A DNA stretch of 64,000 nucleotides from Actinacidiphila epipremni (GCF_012034175.1 NZ_JAATEJ010000018.1:1-64000); one strand, 5' to 3'. Shown: positions 35,301 through 44,431, counted from the first letter of the stretch. Notes: generated by a model from the letters alone, not told the origin. Numbers and translations: made by a program.

Positions 35301-36526
35301 GGGCCGTCCCAGCCGGGGCCGGCGGTGCACAGGGCGGCGGGGCTGCACGAGCCGTTGTCGCCCTCGGTCACGTCGTTGAGGGCGCCGGGCTTGGCGTAGG
35401 GGTAGGCGTTGGGGTACGTGCCCGCGCCCGGGGTGCCGGCCGCCGCGTAGACGCCGGCGATGAGCGGGGAGGCGGCGCTGGTGCCGCCGTAGACCGCCCA
35501 GCCGTCGTTGCCGTAGGTCTGGTAGACCGACACGCCGGTGACCGGGTCGGAGACCGCCGCGACGTCGGCCTCGCCCCGCTTGCCGCACACGGTGTCGGCT
35601 ACCGCGCCGGCCTGGAAGGACGGCTTGGGCTCGTACAGCGAGCACCCCGAGCCGGGCCCGCCGTACGCGTTGTTCCACACCGACTCGCTCCAGCCGCGCG
35701 TGGTGCCGGGGTCGCGGGTCAGCGAGGTGCCGCCGACCGCGGTCACGTACGGCGAGACGGCCGGGTAGCTGACGCCGTATCCGTCGTCGCCGCTGGAGGC
35801 GACCATCGCGACGCCGGGGTGGTTGTAGTACGGGTCCATCTCGGTGGCCTCGGACGGGTCCTCACCGCTGCCGGGCGTGCTGTCGTAGCCCGTGCCGTAG
35901 GAGTTGGACACGTACTTGGCACCGAGCGCGACGGCCTGGTCCACGGCGGCGCCGAGGTCGTCGAAGTAGCTGGAGTCGGCCTCGACGAGCAGGATGTGCG
36001 CCAGCGGGGCGGCGGCGGACACCATGTCGAGGTCGAGGGAGATCTCGCCGGACCAGTCGGGGTCGGGGTCCGGCAGGTCGCTGCCGCCGCGCTGGCTGAC
36101 CTTGCTGAAGCAGCCGTTGTCGGTGGTGCAGGCCGGCAGCCCGTACTGGGCGCGGTAGACGGCGAGGTCGGCTTCTGCGGTCGGGTCGTCGTAGGCGTCG
36201 ACGATCGCGACGGTCTGGCCGGCCCCGCCGTCGGCGGGCAGCGCGTACGCGCTCTGCAGGTCGGTGGCGCCGAACCCCTCGGGTGTGGTGGCGTGCGGCT
36301 GGAGGCCGGCCTTGGCGGGCACGTCGGTCCGGCGCAGCGCCAGGCACGAGAAGTGCCCGGGCTGCGGTGCGTCGCACTGGCGGACGACGTCCGGCCGCTG
36401 CGAGGGTGCGGCGGCGGCCGGTGCCGCGGCGGGCAGTTGCAGCCCGACGACCGCGAGGGCGGCCGAGGCGAGGGACGCCACCACACCGGCGGTGCGGCGG
36501 CTGGGTCTGAGAACGGGTATGCGCAA
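32360..36526 (-). CDS. Very large secreted S53 (sedolisin) peptidase with kelch and carboxypeptidase-regulatory-like domains
   Basis: 1388 residues. TTG start at 36526, chosen because GGGAGAACC lies upstream and it begins MRIPVLRPSRRTAGVVASLASAALAVVG, a clean signal. Catalytic S53 residues: Glu161 and Asp165 (GEISLDLDMV), Asp247 (ASSGDDGYG) and Ser350 in GGTSAASP. Only about 80 residues precede the catalytic domain, so the usual activation prodomain seems missing or very short. C-terminal parts: two carboxypeptidase-regulatory-like folds (FKGTVTDHATGAPIAGAKV...), a MAM/galactose-binding-like domain (WWQLDNVFVGKRSF), kelch repeats (about 1000-1230: DKLYAVGGWGASG, GKLYSVGGC, GKLYCSGGT) and a final CarboxypepD-like domain. 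An extracellular acid-type protease is expected. A LuxR-type regulator lies upstream on the same strand. Confidence 0.9.
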   Translation of the reverse strand: MRIPVLRPSRRTAGVVASLASAALAVVGLQLPAAAPAAAAPSQRPDVVRQCDAPQPGHFSCLALRRTDVPAKAGLQPHATTPEGFGATDLQSAYALPADGGAGQTVAIVDAYDDPTAEADLAVYRAQYGLPACTTDNGCFSKVSQRGGSDLPDPDPDWSGEISLDLDMVSAAAPLAHILLVEADSSYFDDLGAAVDQAVALGAKYVSNSYGTGYDSTPGSGEDPSEATEMDPYYNHPGVAMVASSGDDGYGVSYPAVSPYVTAVGGTSLTRDPGTTRGWSESVWNNAYGGPGSGCSLYEPKPSFQAGAVADTVCGKRGEADVAAVSDPVTGVSVYQTYGNDGWAVYGGTSAASPLIAGVYAAAGTPGAGTYPNAYPYAKPGALNDVTEGDNGSCSPAALCTAGPGWDGPTGLGTPNGLAAFTSGPHGVFKGTVTDHATGAPIAGAKVTAGDNTATTAADGTYTLDVPPGTYDLTAAAYGYQSGSAAGVDLADGATVTESFALDAVPTHTVTGRVSDGGGHGWPLYATVSAQGVPGGPVYTDPATGSYSLTLPADSTYTLHVTANYPGYKPVDKTVQVGDSDQSLNVAVPVDSASTDAPGYTVHLDGPTEPFTSTTAAPAGWSVADADGTTGGWVFDDPGSRGNRTGGSGGFAIVDSDTIGQGLHQDTSLLSPSYDLSGTADPLLSFDTDYKEFSNSTASVDVSADGGTTWTSVWKQTTTSVTGKHVEIPLSDFGGKSDVRLRFHYTGTWAYWWQLDNVFVGKRSFDPVPGGLVVGIVKDANTKDGVDGATVTSTDHPDDHATTVATPDDPNLGDGFYWFFSHVTGKHQVTAAASRYSGASAKAAIAADGAVERDLSLKAGRIKVTPASIDKTVAWGKSTSQVLTIKNTGSAPATVTLGETPGGAVVQKAGAPLNLVAGHYSPHALAAHGTKAGAKPGAKAAAPAAEPAAGDAWTTIPDLPTAVGDNSVFTHDGTVYSGYGYDGLADTSDLYAYSADSGAWTKLASAADTREAAAHGTIGDKLYAVGGWGASGAPDSKLEIYDIASNSWSTGASSPKPYAGAGSAVLGGKLYSVGGCTATACGTTDVTAYDAASNTWAQLAAYPEPVAWEACGGVGGKLYCSGGTTDAGSISHAYVYDPAADSWSPIADQPTDAWGAAYTAANGLLLVKGGAIEDGGALTNQTWSYSPADNTWTALPNANASLYRGGGSLGFYAVGGLAGQIPAKTSEVLAGYDQSDSTDVSWLTESATTVTLAAGASTTVTVGLNAAVPEITQPGTFSASLGVASDTPYAVPSVGVAFTVKPPATWGKITGTVTSGGQPLAGATVQINTWTTHYTLKTTKDGTYALWLDVRNNPLQLIIAKDGYQPTTTTVKITKGGTTTADFALLKD

Positions 36527-36694
36527 GGGGGTTCTCCCTGAGGCAGCGGAAACCACCTGTGGCGGCGGGCGTCACGGTGGTCACGGTCGATCGGACCGCT
36601 GGCGTATACATGTGCCTCAGGTGCACCAAGGATTCGCCAAATGGTTGTCGAATACCTGACACCCTGTGTTCCGCTGGGCGGAGTCGTTTTCCCG

Positions 36695-37726
36695 TCAACC
36701 GGACGGTCTGTGCGCACTTCCCGGTAAGTGCCCCTCGGGGTGGCCGTCCTGGTGGCCGTCGGACCGGCCCTCCGGGTGGTCGTCCGGGGCGTCGTCGAGC
36801 CAGCCGTGCCGGGCGGCGTGCCAGACGAGCTGGATGCGGTTGTCGACGCCCGCCTCGCGCTGCATCGCGGCGACATGCCGCTGCACGGTACGCACCGCGA
36901 CGCCCAGCGAGCGGGCCATCGCGGCGTCCGTGCTGCCGCTCACCAGCATGCCCAGCACCCGCAGCCGCAGGGCGCTGCGCGGCTGCTGGGCGTCGGGGCG
37001 GCGGCCGAGCGGGACGCCGCCGGCCCACACCGCGTCGAACAGCGCGGTCAGCGCGTCCAGCAGCGGCCCGGCGAGCACCACCAGCATCACCGGGTCGGCG
37101 GCGTCGTCGTCCGGCGGCGGGAGCAGGGCCACCTCGCCGTCGGCGATGCCCAGCCGGGCGGGCAGCCGGCCGGTGACCCGGACGGTGGTGAGCGGGTCGC
37201 CGGGCGGGCCGAACGCGCCGGCCGCCTCCAGGCCGGCGCGTTCGAAGACCAGCCGGCGCCGTACACCCGGCGGCAGCGGGTCGAGCGGGGCGAGCGCGGG
37301 GCCGGGCACGAACGAGGTGATCTCGCGGCGGGCGGAGCCGCGGAAGTCCTCGACCCGGCGGGCGATCGCGGCCCGGCCCGCGACGACCTGGACGGCCTCG
37401 TCGGCCCGGTGGCCCTCGTGGACGCGCTGGTACTCCGCGTCCAGCCGGTCCAGTAACTCCCCGCCCAGCCGCAGCTGCTCCTGCGCCCGGGACAACAGCG
37501 GCCGGAAGCCGGCGTGCGGCGGCACCGGGTACCACCGCCCGTCCCGGCCCCGCCGCGCCAGCCCGCGCGCCGCCAGCTCCCCGCAGGCCGCCTGCCCCCG
37601 GTCCGCCGGCACCGCCATCTGCCGGGCGAGTTCGGCCGCGGCGACCCCCCTGGTCGAGACCAGCAGCGAGTAGGCGCGGTCCGCGTCCGGGCTCAACCCC
37701 AAAGCCTCAAACGGACGTTCGGTCAT
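36695..37726 (-). CDS. LuxR-type regulator with TrmB-like N-terminal domain
   Basis: 343 residues from ATG at 37726 (MTERPFEALGLSPDADRAYSLLVSTRGVAAAELARQM). The N-terminal TrmB-like winged-helix region is followed by a middle effector-like domain and a C-terminal LuxR/GerE helix-turn-helix: LRVLGMLVSGSTDAAMARSLGVAVRTVQRHVAAMQREAGV. The tail is His/Gly/Asp/Pro-rich (DDHPEGRSDGHQDGHPEGH), possibly metal binding or just low complexity. It is a known streptomycete regulator layout. The S53 peptidase gene lies 168 bases downstream on the same strand and may be its target. Confidence 0.88.
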   Translation of the reverse strand: MTERPFEALGLSPDADRAYSLLVSTRGVAAAELARQMAVPADRGQAACGELAARGLARRGRDGRWYPVPPHAGFRPLLSRAQEQLRLGGELLDRLDAEYQRVHEGHRADEAVQVVAGRAAIARRVEDFRGSARREITSFVPGPALAPLDPLPPGVRRRLVFERAGLEAAGAFGPPGDPLTTVRVTGRLPARLGIADGEVALLPPPDDDAADPVMLVVLAGPLLDALTALFDAVWAGGVPLGRRPDAQQPRSALRLRVLGMLVSGSTDAAMARSLGVAVRTVQRHVAAMQREAGVDNRIQLVWHAARHGWLDDAPDDHPEGRSDGHQDGHPEGHLPGSAHRPSG

Positions 37727-37766
37727 GCCGCCGCACAATAGCCTGCCGGCGGGCCGGCCGCCCGAC

Positions 37767-39464
37767 TTACCTCAGGGCGGCCAGCTCCCGTGCTACGGCC
37801 GCCTCGTGGGCGGCGGCGTCCTCGCGGGCGCGGCGCGGGCTCCAGCGGCCGGACATCAGGAAGACGAACGGCAGGAAGAGGACCTGCCCGGCGACGCAGA
37901 TCCACCACCAGGTGCGCCACTGGCCGGGGCCGTCGTGCGCGGCCCGCTGGACCTTCGTGCCGTACTGCTGGAGGACGGCGAGCTGCGGCTGGGCCCGCTG
38001 GACGGTGGCGAGGTCGGCAGGGCCGACTTCCTGGACGGCGCGGGCGGTGACGTCGGCGGGGGCCTTGCCCGGCGGGTACGTGCCGAGCTCGGCGAAGACC
38101 TGCGGGTGGGCCGCGACGATCGCCAGCGCCGGGGCGGCCTGCCGCTGCGCCGCGGTGACCTGCGGGCCGTGGTCGACCAGCGGGGTGACCGAGGTGACCA
38201 GCACCGGGATCAGCGCGGAGGAGACCGCGACCACGATCCGTATCGTCCAGCCCCACACGGCCAGGCCCGTCGCGGTCGCGGCCGGGTTGTGCTTCTCGAC
38301 GGTCTCGGTGAAGCCCGCCATCCACGGGCCGTAGGCCACCCCGCTGAAGACGCCGATGCCGACGAACAGCCAGGCGAAGGTGTAGTAGCCGGTCCCCGGG
38401 TGGGTGGCCCGGGTGGCGAAGACCGCCGTCACGGCGATCGAGCCGACCGCGCCGGCGATCATGAAGGGCTTGCGCACCTTGAGCCGGTCCGACAGCAGCC
38501 CGACCGCGACCAGCGCGAGGGCGTTGGCGGCCCAGTACCAGTTGGCGACGGCGTTGGCGCGCTGCTCGCTGTAGCCGTAGGTGGTGGCGAAGTAGACGAC
38601 GAAGTTGCCGACCGCGGCGAAGTACAGCAGCAGGAACAGCGCGATGCCGAGCCCCGAGCCGGCGATGTCCCAGCGCAGCATCTGCCGCCACTGGGTGCCG
38701 CGGCGCAGCGTGCCCGGGTCGATGCCCTGGGCGCGGGCCTCGACGAGCGCGCGGTCGCGCAGCGAGACCATGATCTGGTCGCGCAGCGCCGGGGACAGCT
38801 CCCGCAGGGCCACGAGCGCCACGACGAAGACGACCAGCCCGGCGAGCGCCGAGTAGCGCAGCTCGTCCTGCCAGCCGGAGGTGTCCAGCGTCTGGCTGGT
38901 GACGGTCGTGACGACCAGGCTGCCGACGACCGGCCCCATCGTCCACGCGCCCATCGCGGTCGCCCGCCCCAGCTGCGGCGAGAAGTCCCGGATGAGCGCG
39001 GGCGTGGCCACCAGCACCATCCCCTCGATCACGCTGACCAGCGCGAACAGCACCAGATACGTCGACTTGCCGCCGGCGTTCGGCAGCCCGAAGAACACCA
39101 GCAGCGAGGCGACCAGCAGCCCGTAGACCACCATGTTGGCCCGCCCCCAGCGGTCGGCGAGCCCGGCGACGAGCGAGGCGAAGGCTCCGACGGCGTTGCC
39201 GATCACCGAGACCCACACGAAGTAGCGGTAGGTCATGCCGAAGTGCGTCATGATCGACGTGGCGACCGCGTACTGCACGTAGAGCATGTAGTAGAGCACG
39301 ACGGTGGTGACCACCACGATGGCCAGGTACCCGATACGCGCCCCGGTCGCCGGATAGCCGCCGAGGTCCCGGCGGTAGAGCCGCCGCAAGGGCGTACGGG
39401 CACGGGGGTCCGCGGGCTGCGGGCCCGGTCTGGCGGCGTCGGACGACGTGGGTGTGGCGGACAT
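37767..39464 (-). CDS. MFS transporter
   Basis: 565 residues from ATG at 39464, GGAGGAG upstream. Twelve membrane segments. The sugar/metabolite-transporter-like loop 2-3 motif appears as GLADRWGRANMVVYG and again as GLLSDRLKVRKPF in the second half. A hydrophilic insert of about 70 residues (VTPLVDHGPQVTAAQRQAAPAL...) lies before the last helix. This looks like the metabolite:H+ symporter branch of MFS. Substrate unknown. A perfect TetR-type palindrome lies 59 bases upstream, between it and the divergent kinase operon. Confidence 0.88.
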   Translation of the reverse strand: MSATPTSSDAARPGPQPADPRARTPLRRLYRRDLGGYPATGARIGYLAIVVVTTVVLYYMLYVQYAVATSIMTHFGMTYRYFVWVSVIGNAVGAFASLVAGLADRWGRANMVVYGLLVASLLVFFGLPNAGGKSTYLVLFALVSVIEGMVLVATPALIRDFSPQLGRATAMGAWTMGPVVGSLVVTTVTSQTLDTSGWQDELRYSALAGLVVFVVALVALRELSPALRDQIMVSLRDRALVEARAQGIDPGTLRRGTQWRQMLRWDIAGSGLGIALFLLLYFAAVGNFVVYFATTYGYSEQRANAVANWYWAANALALVAVGLLSDRLKVRKPFMIAGAVGSIAVTAVFATRATHPGTGYYTFAWLFVGIGVFSGVAYGPWMAGFTETVEKHNPAATATGLAVWGWTIRIVVAVSSALIPVLVTSVTPLVDHGPQVTAAQRQAAPALAIVAAHPQVFAELGTYPPGKAPADVTARAVQEVGPADLATVQRAQPQLAVLQQYGTKVQRAAHDGPGQWRTWWWICVAGQVLFLPFVFLMSGRWSPRRAREDAAAHEAAVARELAALR

Positions 39465-39522
39465 ACGGCTCCTCCAGGGATACGGAAACGGGTGGGGTGA
39501 CGGAGGTGTCCGCGCAAGGTAG

Positions 39523-39538
39523 TACCGACCGGTCGGTA
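39523..39538. promoter_or_regulatory. TetR-type palindrome TACCGACCGGTCGGTA
   Basis: Perfect 16-bp palindrome in the divergent gap, 59 bases from the MFS start and 77 bases before the kinase start. ACCGACCGGTCGGT is a common operator form for TetR/AcrR repressors of efflux genes. No TetR gene is adjacent, so its regulator lies elsewhere; it could govern either direction. Confidence 0.65.
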
Positions 39539-39615
39539 TGCCTAGAGGGTGCGCGCGAGGTCGTCTTCGTACGACGGCATGCCCCGGCGCGCGGTGCGCC
39601 GGTACGGTGGAGGAC

Positions 39616-42600
39616 GTGAATGGGGGGACGGACGAGCCACCGCCGCGGGCCCGGCGCTCCGGGGGGCCGCCCGCCGGGTCGCTCCTGTGGGGGGACTGGG
39701 TCGAACCGGCCCCCGAGGACAAGCTGCTGACGGACCCGCAGGTGCCCGAGCACCGCCGCATGTGCGGCAGCTGCGGGGTGCCGGTGGGCCGTTCCTACGT
39801 CGAGGGCCACCCGGGCCGCACCGAGGGCTTCTGCCCCAGCTGCGGCACCCGCTTCTCCTTCACCGCCAAGCTCGCCGCGGGCGACGTGGTCGCCGGCCGC
39901 TACGACGTTGCCGGCTGCCTGGCGCGCGGCGGCAGCGGCTGGGTGTATCTGGCCCGGGACCGCGCCACCGGCGAGCACGTCGTCCTCAAGGGCGCGCTCG
40001 ACAGCGCGGACCCGCAGGCCGGCGCCGCCGCCCAGGCCGAGCGCCGGGCGCTGACCGCCCGCTACCACCCGGGCATCGTGCGCATCGTGGACTTCGTCGG
40101 CCACGAGGACGTCCGCGGCGGCACCGGCGCCGGCGCCCGCAGCGGCGACCGGACCGGCGACCGGACCGGCGACCGGACCGACTACATCGTGATGGAGTAC
40201 GTGCCCGGCCCGTCGCTGCGGGAGCTGGCCGCCGCCGGGATCCCGCTGGCGACGCTGCTGACCGTGCTGCGGGACGTGGCCGAGGCGCTCGCCGGGATGC
40301 ACGCGGGCGGCCTGCTCTACTGCGACATGAAGCCGGACAACGTCATCGTCGGCCCCGACCGCGTCACCCTCATCGACCTCGGCGGGGTCCGCCCGATCGA
40401 CGACGACACCACGCCCATCCTCGGCACGCCCGGTTACGAGGCCCCGCAGGAGGAGCTGGAGCAGCACGGCCCGACCGTCCGCTCCGACGTCCACACCCTG
40501 GGCCGCACCCTCGCCCGGCTCGCCCCGCACTGCACCGACTGGCAGGACGCGCAGGACACCCCGGACGGCTCCGTGGCCCTGGAGTCCGTCCGGCGCCTGA
40601 TCGAGGGCACCACCGCCCCCTTCGAGCGCCGCCACCCCAGCGCCCGGCATGTCGCCGGCCAACTCGGCGGGGTGCTGCGGGAGCTGCGGGCCGAGCAGGG
40701 GGTGGTGGTCGCCGAGCCGGGCGGCGCCGGGCTGTTCGCGCCCGCCGGGGACAGACCCACCGCGGTGTGGGCCCCGCTGACGGCGGCGTGGTGGCTGCGC
40801 CGGGTGGACGGCCCGGCCGTGGACGGGCTGCCCGCTCCCCCGCCCGCCCGGGCCGGGCTGCCGCGGCCGGACCGGGAGCACGCCGAGGCCGACCTCTGGC
40901 TCGGCGAGTGGGACCGCGGGCTCACCGCGCTGGCCGAGGGCCGGGCCGACGTGGCCGCCGGGTGCTTCGACGCCGTCTGGACCGCCTTACCCGGCGAGCC
41001 GGCGCCCAAGCTCGCGCTGGGGCTGTGCCACGAGACCGCCGGCCGGCCCCGGGAGGCCCGGCGCCTCTACCGCTGCGTCCGCTCGCGCGACCCCGGGGAC
41101 GCCGCCGCCGCCTTCGGCCTCGCCCGCACGCTGGCCGCCGAGGGCGCCCGCGACGAGGCCGTCGCCGCCCTGGACTCCCTGCCGGCGCGCTCGCCCCACC
41201 GCCCGGCCGCCGACGCCGGGGCGGTGCTCACGCTGTGCGCCGTCCTGGCCGCGCCGGACGGTCCCCCGCGGGCCCCCTCGCCCGGCCACCTCGCCGCCGC
41301 CGCCGAGCGGCTGCGCCGCCTCGACCCGCCGGGAACGCCCGAGGGGCGCGAGGACCGCGCGGTGCTGGCGGCCCTCGTCTGGAGCAGCGTCCGGCAGGGC
41401 CCCGCCCCGGACATCTCCCGCGCGCTCGGCGAGGACGTCGCCAGCACGGCCCCGGCCGAACTGCGGGCCGCGCTGGAGCGGCTGGCCGACACGGCGCAGG
41501 ACCCGGCGGAGCGTACGGCCGTGCTGGGCGCGGCGGTACGGATCGGGGTCGGCACGGCGGCCGGGACCCACGACGTGCGCGCCGCTTCCCCGCCCGCGGA
41601 GCCGGCGCGCCCGAACCTCTCGCTGAGCTACGGACGCCGTCTCTCGGAGGGCGAGAGCATGGTGTACGTGGCGGTCGCGGTGCGGGACCTCCGCCGCTCG
41701 CGCAGGCTGTTCCACCGCCCGGACCTGTACCTGGACCTGCGCTGTGAGCCGGACGTCCGGCTGGTGATGATGCAGCAGATCCTCCCCGAGCCGATGGACG
41801 TCCTGGATCGGGTCCGCCGGATACCGACGGGCCGGCGCATCCCGGTGTCCGAGGACTGCGCCTTCCACATCGCGCTGCGGATACGGGCCGGCCTCACGCC
41901 GGGCACGGAACGCCCGGTCGCCCGGCTGCGGCTGCTCGGCGACTCGGGCGCCCTGGCGGGCACGTCGACCGACGTGGTGGTCCGGCTCGACCCCGCGCCC
42001 GGCCCGGCGCGGCCCGGCGTGTGGGCGGTGCCGGCTTCCGGCGGGGAGCGGGAACCGGGAGGCCCGGCCGAGCGGCGGGCGGCCCTGGAGGCACGCGCGG
42101 CGGCGGATCTCGCGGCGGCGGACTTCGGGCAGCCGGACGCCCTCGACCGGCGCGGGCCCGCGGCGGCTCGCCGCGGCGCTGCGGAAGCGGCGGCCGTCGA
42201 AGCGGTCCTGGCCGGGGACCCGGCGACCGCGGCGGCCATCATCGCGGGGAACCCGGCCGCCGCCGCTGCCGTCCTGGCCGCGTATCCGGCCGCCGTGACC
42301 GGCCTCGTCCGGATGCTCGCCCAGGGCGGCCTTCCGGGGGTCGCCGGCGATCTGCACCGCCGGGAACGCTCCACCGCCACCCGCACCCGCGCGCGGACGA
42401 CCTGGCATCCGCGCCAGGCGGACCCGGTCTCCCCTCCCGCCGGCTCCCCCGGTACGGCTCCGTGGACTCGCGCCTGCACCGTATCCACCGCGGCGGCGGC
42501 CACGGCGCGAACGCCTTCGGCCCCTACGAGCCGCCGTACGAGCCGCCCGCCCGCGCCCGGGGGCCGCAGGCACCGCACTACTGCGAGAGCTGCGGCCAGC

Positions 42601-43088
42601 CGCTGGCGGCGGCGGACACCGTCTGCACGACCTGCGGGACGCCCGTCGCGCCCGCGCCGGATCCCGCGGCGGGGCGGCCCGCACGCGACGGCGCCGCCGC
42701 CTCCGTGCCGCCGCCGCTGGCCGGCGCCCGGATCTGGTGCCCCGACGAGAGCGCCGTGCAGTCCGGCCGGCCCGTGGCCGTACGGTTCGCCTTCGCGCCC
42801 GAAGGCGCACCCGGCGCCGGGGAGCCGCCGCTCGCCGAGCCCGTGCCGCTGCGCATCCTGCTGGAGTCCGAGGCCGCCGCCGTCCACCCCGTCACCCGTG
42901 TCACCGAGCTGCGCCCGGACCGTACGACCGAAGCGGTGGAATTCGCCGTCACGCCCGAGCGCACCGGGCTGGCGCCGCTGCACTTCAGCGTCTACCGCGA
43001 CCGGGACGGCCAGCTGCTGCAACGGGTCAGCGCCGAGCTGCCGGTGGACGCGCGGGGGTTCCCGGACGTGGAAGTCGAGGTCCTGTGA
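39616..43088 (+). CDS. PknG-like Ser/Thr kinase with rubredoxin-like zinc site and TPRs; frame shifts near 42,450
   Basis: GTG start at 39616 (GGAGG just upstream; GTG at 39607 also possible). Residues 50-76 hold two Cys knuckles (CGSCG, CPSCG) as in the rubredoxin-like domain of mycobacterial PknG. Kinase domain: GGSGWVYLA, Lys125 in VVLK, catalytic YCDMKPDN (Asp237) in place of HRD, DLGGVRP for DFG, then GTPGYEAPQE and SDVHTLGRTLA, all PknG-like. TPR-type helices follow (about 430-560), then a further 350 residues. The frame has no stop; coding sense passes to the next frame (-1) at a C5 run (42446-42450). One added base would give a single protein of about 1157 residues ending at 43088. 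Either a sequencing indel or a true frameshift. Confidence 0.8.
40144..40179 (+). repeat. Three 12-bp tandem repeats inside the kinase gene
   Basis: GGCGACCGGACC occurs three times in a row, encoding GDRTGDRTGDRT in the loop before the kinase hinge (residues 177-188). It is in-frame and likely variable in length. Confidence 0.85.
42462..43088 (+). CDS. Zinc-ribbon plus beta-sandwich segment: C-terminal part of the kinase or a separate small gene
   Basis: If a gene of its own, it starts at GTG 42462 (208 residues), but no ribosome binding site is visible there, which favours its being the shifted C-terminal part of the kinase. It reads GSVDSRLHRIHRGGG, then a Pro/Tyr-rich spacer and the zinc ribbon CESCGQPLAAADTVCTTCG. 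About 110 residues with beta-strand character follow (RIWCPDESAVQSGRPVAVRFAFAP, later TEAVEFAVTPERTGLAPLHFSVYRD), suggesting an Ig-like or C2-like adaptor fold. It ends TGATG, overlapping the start of the CHAT protease gene by one base. The domain is not recognised beyond this. Confidence 0.65.
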   Translation: MDSRLHRIHRGGGHGANAFGPYEPPYEPPARARGPQAPHYCESCGQPLAAADTVCTTCGTPVAPAPDPAAGRPARDGAAASVPPPLAGARIWCPDESAVQSGRPVAVRFAFAPEGAPGAGEPPLAEPVPLRILLESEAAAVHPVTRVTELRPDRTTEAVEFAVTPERTGLAPLHFSVYRDRDGQLLQRVSAELPVDARGFPDVEVEVL

Positions 43089-44431
43089 TGGCGCTGCACC
43101 TGACCTCCCGGGTCGTGCTGGACCACACCGACGGCATGCGCCAGGTCGCCCAGCACACCTACAACCGGCAGCGCTCCATCCATCTGCGCTTCAGCCGCGA
43201 CCCGCGCGGCGACGGCTACGAGGTGCAGGCGTGGGGCAGCGCCTTCCCCGAGGACGGCTCCGGCGGCTACCGGGGCCGCACCCGGCACTCCGCGGCCGAG
43301 ATCGCCAACGCGGTCGCGGTGCTGCGCGACACCTGGCAGCGGCATCTGGTCGAGCACCGGCACACCGGCCCCGACGGGCGGACGGTCTACCCCTTCGTCG
43401 AGGACGTGGACTGCTCCGCAGCCGCCGACTGCCTGCACGGCGCCGAGCGGATCGGCCTGCGGCTGGCGCGCGCCGGGCACACCCTGTTCACCACCCTCTT
43501 CGGCGCCGAGCCGAGCCCCGGCGCCGGCCCGGGCCCCGGGCCGGCGCCGGACGCGGACTTCGGCGACCCCGGGACGGCCGAGATCGCCGGCCACCTGCGG
43601 GCGGCGCTGCGGACCGCCGAGCACGCGGTCACCGTCGAGTCCGACGACCTGTTCGTGCCCTGGGGGCTGCTCTACCTGCCGCCCGGCACGGACCGCGAGC
43701 TGTACGGGGCGGCGCCGGCCTGGTCGTACGACGGCTTCCTCGGCCACCGGCATGTGGTGGAGCACGGGTTCTCCCGCACCCGCGGCTTCGACAGCAGGAT
43801 CACCGTGCCGCGCGCCCGCGTCACCGTGGGGCTCAACGTGGACGAGCGGGTGGACGAGGAGTACCCGCAGACCCCGTACGTCGAGCGGGTGATCCGGTTC
43901 TTCACCGACCGCGCGGACGTCGTCGTGCGCCGCAGCAAGGACGAGCTGGCCGACGCGCTGCTGGCCCGCACCCTCGACGAGCAGATCACCTGCTTCGGCT
44001 GCCACGCCGAGGTCGGGGGCACCGGCCCGGGCCCGGGGCCGTATGTCGTGCTCGGCGACGACGAGGAGATCTACGGCGCCGACATCCTCGCGTGGCTGTC
44101 CGGGCAGCCGCTGCCCTCCCGGCCGCTGGTCTTCGTCGGCGCGTGCCAGGGCGGCCAGCTCGCCTCGGTGTTCTACCCCAGCTTCGGGCACCACCTGCTG
44201 CAGCACGGCGCGCGCTGCCTGCTCGGGCCGCAGGTGGACCTCCCGCGGGCCTTCGCCGGCGCGTACACCGAACGGCTCTTCGAGGCGTTCCTGGAACCCG
44301 GCGCGAAGCTCGGCGACGTGGTGCGGGCGCTCGCCCGCTCCTTCGCCGCCGAGCAGGGCAACCCGCTCGGGCTGATCTTCTCCCTCTACCGCGGGATGGA
44401 CGTGCATCTGTGGCCGGCGACGGACAAGTGA
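43088..44431 (+). CDS. CHAT-domain caspase-like protease
   Basis: 447 residues from ATG at 43088, coupled to the upstream stop. The C-terminal half is a CHAT domain (a caspase/separase-like clan CD peptidase): VPWGLLYLPPG, catalytic His306 in TCFGCHAEVGG and Cys353 in FVGACQGGQLAS, followed by VFYPSFGHHLLQHGARCLLGPQ and a helix FAGAYTERLFEAFLEPG. The N-terminal 140 residues are a separate domain of unknown type, joined by a Pro/Gly linker. CHAT proteases act as triggered executioners in bacterial conflict and cell-death systems, for example with gasdermins or as Craspase. Here the likely trigger is the kinase upstream and a possible substrate or co-effector the hydrolase downstream (inference). 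The next gene overlaps its stop (GTGA). Confidence 0.85.
   Translation: MALHLTSRVVLDHTDGMRQVAQHTYNRQRSIHLRFSRDPRGDGYEVQAWGSAFPEDGSGGYRGRTRHSAAEIANAVAVLRDTWQRHLVEHRHTGPDGRTVYPFVEDVDCSAAADCLHGAERIGLRLARAGHTLFTTLFGAEPSPGAGPGPGPAPDADFGDPGTAEIAGHLRAALRTAEHAVTVESDDLFVPWGLLYLPPGTDRELYGAAPAWSYDGFLGHRHVVEHGFSRTRGFDSRITVPRARVTVGLNVDERVDEEYPQTPYVERVIRFFTDRADVVVRRSKDELADALLARTLDEQITCFGCHAEVGGTGPGPGPYVVLGDDEEIYGADILAWLSGQPLPSRPLVFVGACQGGQLASVFYPSFGHHLLQHGARCLLGPQVDLPRAFAGAYTERLFEAFLEPGAKLGDVVRALARSFAAEQGNPLGLIFSLYRGMDVHLWPATDK

Noticed and set aside
37723-40881. Antisense open frame of 1052 codons over the MFS and kinase genes
   Set aside because: No domain-like sequence; covers two genes with firm motifs on the correct frames.
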